A stretch of DNA of 64,000 bases from positions 372,001-436,000 of the forward strand of contig NZ_JAFEMB010000001.1 of the NCBI RefSeq assembly GCF_016892705.1, read 5' to 3'. Both the position numbers and the translations under genes were made by a program. How positions within the stretch are numbered: the first letter of the stretch is position 1; each line of letters starts with the position of its first letter. Source of the stretch: Microvirga pudoricolor (GTDB lineage: Bacteria; Pseudomonadota; Alphaproteobacteria; Rhizobiales; Beijerinckiaceae). The notes under the pieces were generated by a model. It did no database searches and had not been told where the DNA came from. It saw nothing but the letters and a program-made list of their open reading frames with translations. This document shows, in pieces, positions 62,565 to 64,000 of the stretch.

Positions 62565-63452
62565 TCAGGCCGCCTTGGCCTTGGGCTGAACCTCGGCCGC
62601 GTAATCCTCCATCAGCACCTTGGTCATGTTGCCCGGCTTGAAGGTGTAGGGGCCGATCTCCGACACGGGCGTCACCTCGGCGGCGGTGCCGGTGATGAAG
62701 CACTCGTTGAAGCTTTGCAGCTCGTCCGGCATGATCCGGCGCTCCTCGACCTCGAAGCCGCGGCGCTTGGCGAGATCGATCACCGTGCGGCGGGTGATGC
62801 CGTCGAGGAACGCGTCCGCGATGGGCGTGTGGACCACGCCGTCGCGGATGAAGAACACGTTCGCGCCCGTGCATTCCGCCACGCGGCCCTGCCAATCGAG
62901 CATCAAGGCGTCCGCGAAGCCTTTCCGCTCCGCCCGGTGCTTGGAGATGGTGCAGATCATGTACAGGCCCGCCGCCTTCGCGGTGGAGGGAGCCGTGGCC
63001 GGGTCGGGACGGCGGTAATCCGCGAGGTCGATGCGGATGCCCTTCATCTTCTCGGCCGGGTTGAAGTAGCTCGGCCATTCCCAGGCCGCGATGGCGAGGT
63101 GGATCTTGTTGTCCTGGGCGGCGACGCCCATCATCTCCGACCCGCGCCAGGCCACCGGACGCAGGTAGGCGTCCGTCATGCCGTTCTTCTCCAGGACGAG
63201 GCGCTTGGCGGCATCGATCTCGGCCACCGTGTAGGGGATCTCGAAATCGAGGATCTCGGCGGATTTCTTCAGGCGCTCGGAATGCTCCGTGGACTTGAAG
63301 ATCTCGCCCCCATAGGCGCGCTCGCCCTCGAACACGCTCGATCCATAATGGAGGCCGTGGGAGAGGACGTGGAGCTGGGCATCTTTCCAGGGTACGATCT
63401 GTCCGTCGTACCAAATCCATCCGTCACGTTGATCGAAGGGGGTAGCGGACAT
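62565..63452 (-). CDS. ilvE: Branched-chain amino acid aminotransferase
   Basis: 295 residues, fold type IV PLP enzyme. HGLHYGSSVFEGERAYGG near 40 is the BCAT pattern, the PLP lysine lies in CTISKHRAERKGFAD, and VAECTGANVFFIRDG carries the Glu region. ATG 63452 (MSATPFDQRDGWIWYDG) is chosen; the frame extends 30 codons upstream. It makes Leu, Ile and Val from keto acids. Divergent from a MarR-family regulator. Confidence 0.95.
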   Translation of the reverse strand: MSATPFDQRDGWIWYDGQIVPWKDAQLHVLSHGLHYGSSVFEGERAYGGEIFKSTEHSERLKKSAEILDFEIPYTVAEIDAAKRLVLEKNGMTDAYLRPVAWRGSEMMGVAAQDNKIHLAIAAWEWPSYFNPAEKMKGIRIDLADYRRPDPATAPSTAKAAGLYMICTISKHRAERKGFADALMLDWQGRVAECTGANVFFIRDGVVHTPIADAFLDGITRRTVIDLAKRRGFEVEERRIMPDELQSFNECFITGTAAEVTPVSEIGPYTFKPGNMTKVLMEDYAAEVQPKAKAA

Positions 63453-63559
63453 CGTTGGTCTCCTTGATGCTGGCGACTTGAGTTGGCGAAAAACATCGGG
63501 TCGCGTAATTTCCGATGCGCTTCCATACCCTTTAAGGTTCATTCATTTCACGGAAGCGG

Positions 63560-63594
63560 GTTGACGAGTAACAATCGGCTTGAGATATGTCAAC
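63560..63594. promoter_or_regulatory. Possible operator between ilvE and the MarR gene
   Basis: GTTGAC (63560-63565) and GTCAAC (63589-63594) form a 6-bp inverted repeat with a 23-base spacer in the divergent intergenic region. It could bind the MarR-type protein encoded next door. The spacer is long and the match short, so support is weak. Confidence 0.3.
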
Positions 63595-63624
63595 AAGGCT
63601 GACTTAAAACTTAGGTGTGAGACC

Positions 63625-64000
63625 GTGTCCGACGCAGTACAGGCCATCAAGCGCGGGGGAGTGAAGGGGAAAACCGGGGATGACATCCTGGCGGAGGTCC
63701 CGGCCTACGATCTCATCGAGCTGTTCTTCTTCGCCTATCGCGATTTCGTGAGCGACCCGGACCGCATCCTCGACGAGTTCGGTTTCGGACGCGCTCATCA
63801 CCGAGTCCTGCACTTCGTGGACCGCCAGCCGGGCCTGACCATCGCGGAACTCCTCGACATCCTGCGCATCACCAAGCAGAGCCTCAACCGGGTGCTCAAG
63901 GAGCTGATCGAGAAGGACTTCGTCACCAGCTCCACGGGCACGTCCGATCGCCGCCAGCGTCATCTTCAGACCACACCGATCGGGCATGAGCTCGCGATCC
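63625..64000 (+). CDS. MarR-family transcriptional regulator (3' end cut by window)
   Basis: Open to the right edge with no stop: 125 residues are visible from GTG 63625 (VSDAVQAIKRGG). A winged helix is clear: FGRAHHRVLHFVDRQPGLTIAELLDILRITKQSLNRVLKELIE and the wing DRRQRHLQTT (given as parts). The divergent ilvE gene is a plausible target. Only the C-terminal dimer region is missing. Confidence 0.88.
   Translation, partial: MSDAVQAIKRGGVKGKTGDDILAEVPAYDLIELFFFAYRDFVSDPDRILDEFGFGRAHHRVLHFVDRQPGLTIAELLDILRITKQSLNRVLKELIEKDFVTSSTGTSDRRQRHLQTTPIGHELAI

Noticed and set aside
1-64000. tRNA and rRNA genes
   Set aside because: I looked for T-loop (GGTTCGA) and cloverleaf patterns. The few GGTTCGA hits lie inside coding sequence (for example hisS) and do not fold.

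Overview
The window is a GC-rich, gene-dense piece of an alphaproteobacterial chromosome. Gene content and order point to the Hyphomicrobiales, most likely Methylobacteriaceae (Microvirga- or Methylobacterium-like). The evidence is the Rhizobiales-type lipid A cluster (cysQ, DUF4170, DUF374 acyltransferase, waaA, lpxK, DUF2093), the ileS-lspA-M16-M16 block, hisS/hisZ/hisG, the NepR/EcfG general stress system, a GTTC-N7-GTTC LexA site and many DUF families typical of this group. This placement is inferred from family knowledge, with no database search. No tRNA, rRNA, CRISPR array, transposase or prophage was seen. Both window edges cut a gene: a cyclase at the left and a MarR regulator at the right. 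|| Layout. 0-2.5 kb: redox-linked class III cyclase, a small secreted protein, and a guanidine exporter (gdx) behind a guanidine-II riboswitch. 2.5-5.3 kb: the first of three RTX proteins (the others are at 18.2-20.8 and 31.3-33.3 kb, the last a serralysin-type protease); no type I secretion genes are present. 5.4-10.6 kb: gshA, a YbdK-type ligase, rsmE and ubiA. 10.6-18 kb: a stress-promoter-driven FAD oxidoreductase, the lipid A/Kdo cluster and xseA. 20.8-26.9 kb: purD, a fluoroacetate-dehalogenase-like hydrolase, a YefM-YoeB toxin-antitoxin pair with its operator, tadA, an rluB-type pseudouridine synthase with long charged tails, and rsmD. 27-40.5 kb: mutL, pgi, the RTX protease, and a minus-strand block ileS-lspA-secreted protein-M16-M16. 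40.8-46 kb: catalase-like protein, msrB, a DUF3095 cyclase-like protein, ribF, a HAD phosphatase and a metal-binding HMA protein. 46-53.5 kb: an omega-aminotransferase, hisS, hisZ-hisG and a META-domain protein. 54-61.2 kb: the nepR-ecfG general stress locus and a cluster of small stress genes, with infA and cspA between them. 61.2-64 kb: an SOS-controlled Y-family polymerase, ilvE and a divergent MarR regulator. || The most notable finding is regulatory. Copies of the EcfG promoter pattern GGAAC-N16/17-CGTT, or the variant GGTT, lie a short distance upstream of at least nine genes or operons: the FAD oxidoreductase, the catalase-like gene, a basic coiled protein inserted between hisS and hisZ, nepR-ecfG itself, a 55-residue protein, a nucleotidyltransferase-metallophosphoesterase operon, a divergent pair (proline-rich peptide / PfpI protein) and a DUF3072 gene. 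The sigma factor that reads these promoters is encoded in the same window, while PhyR and its histidine kinase are not. The nucleotidyltransferase-phosphoesterase pair is the best candidate here for an undescribed function.
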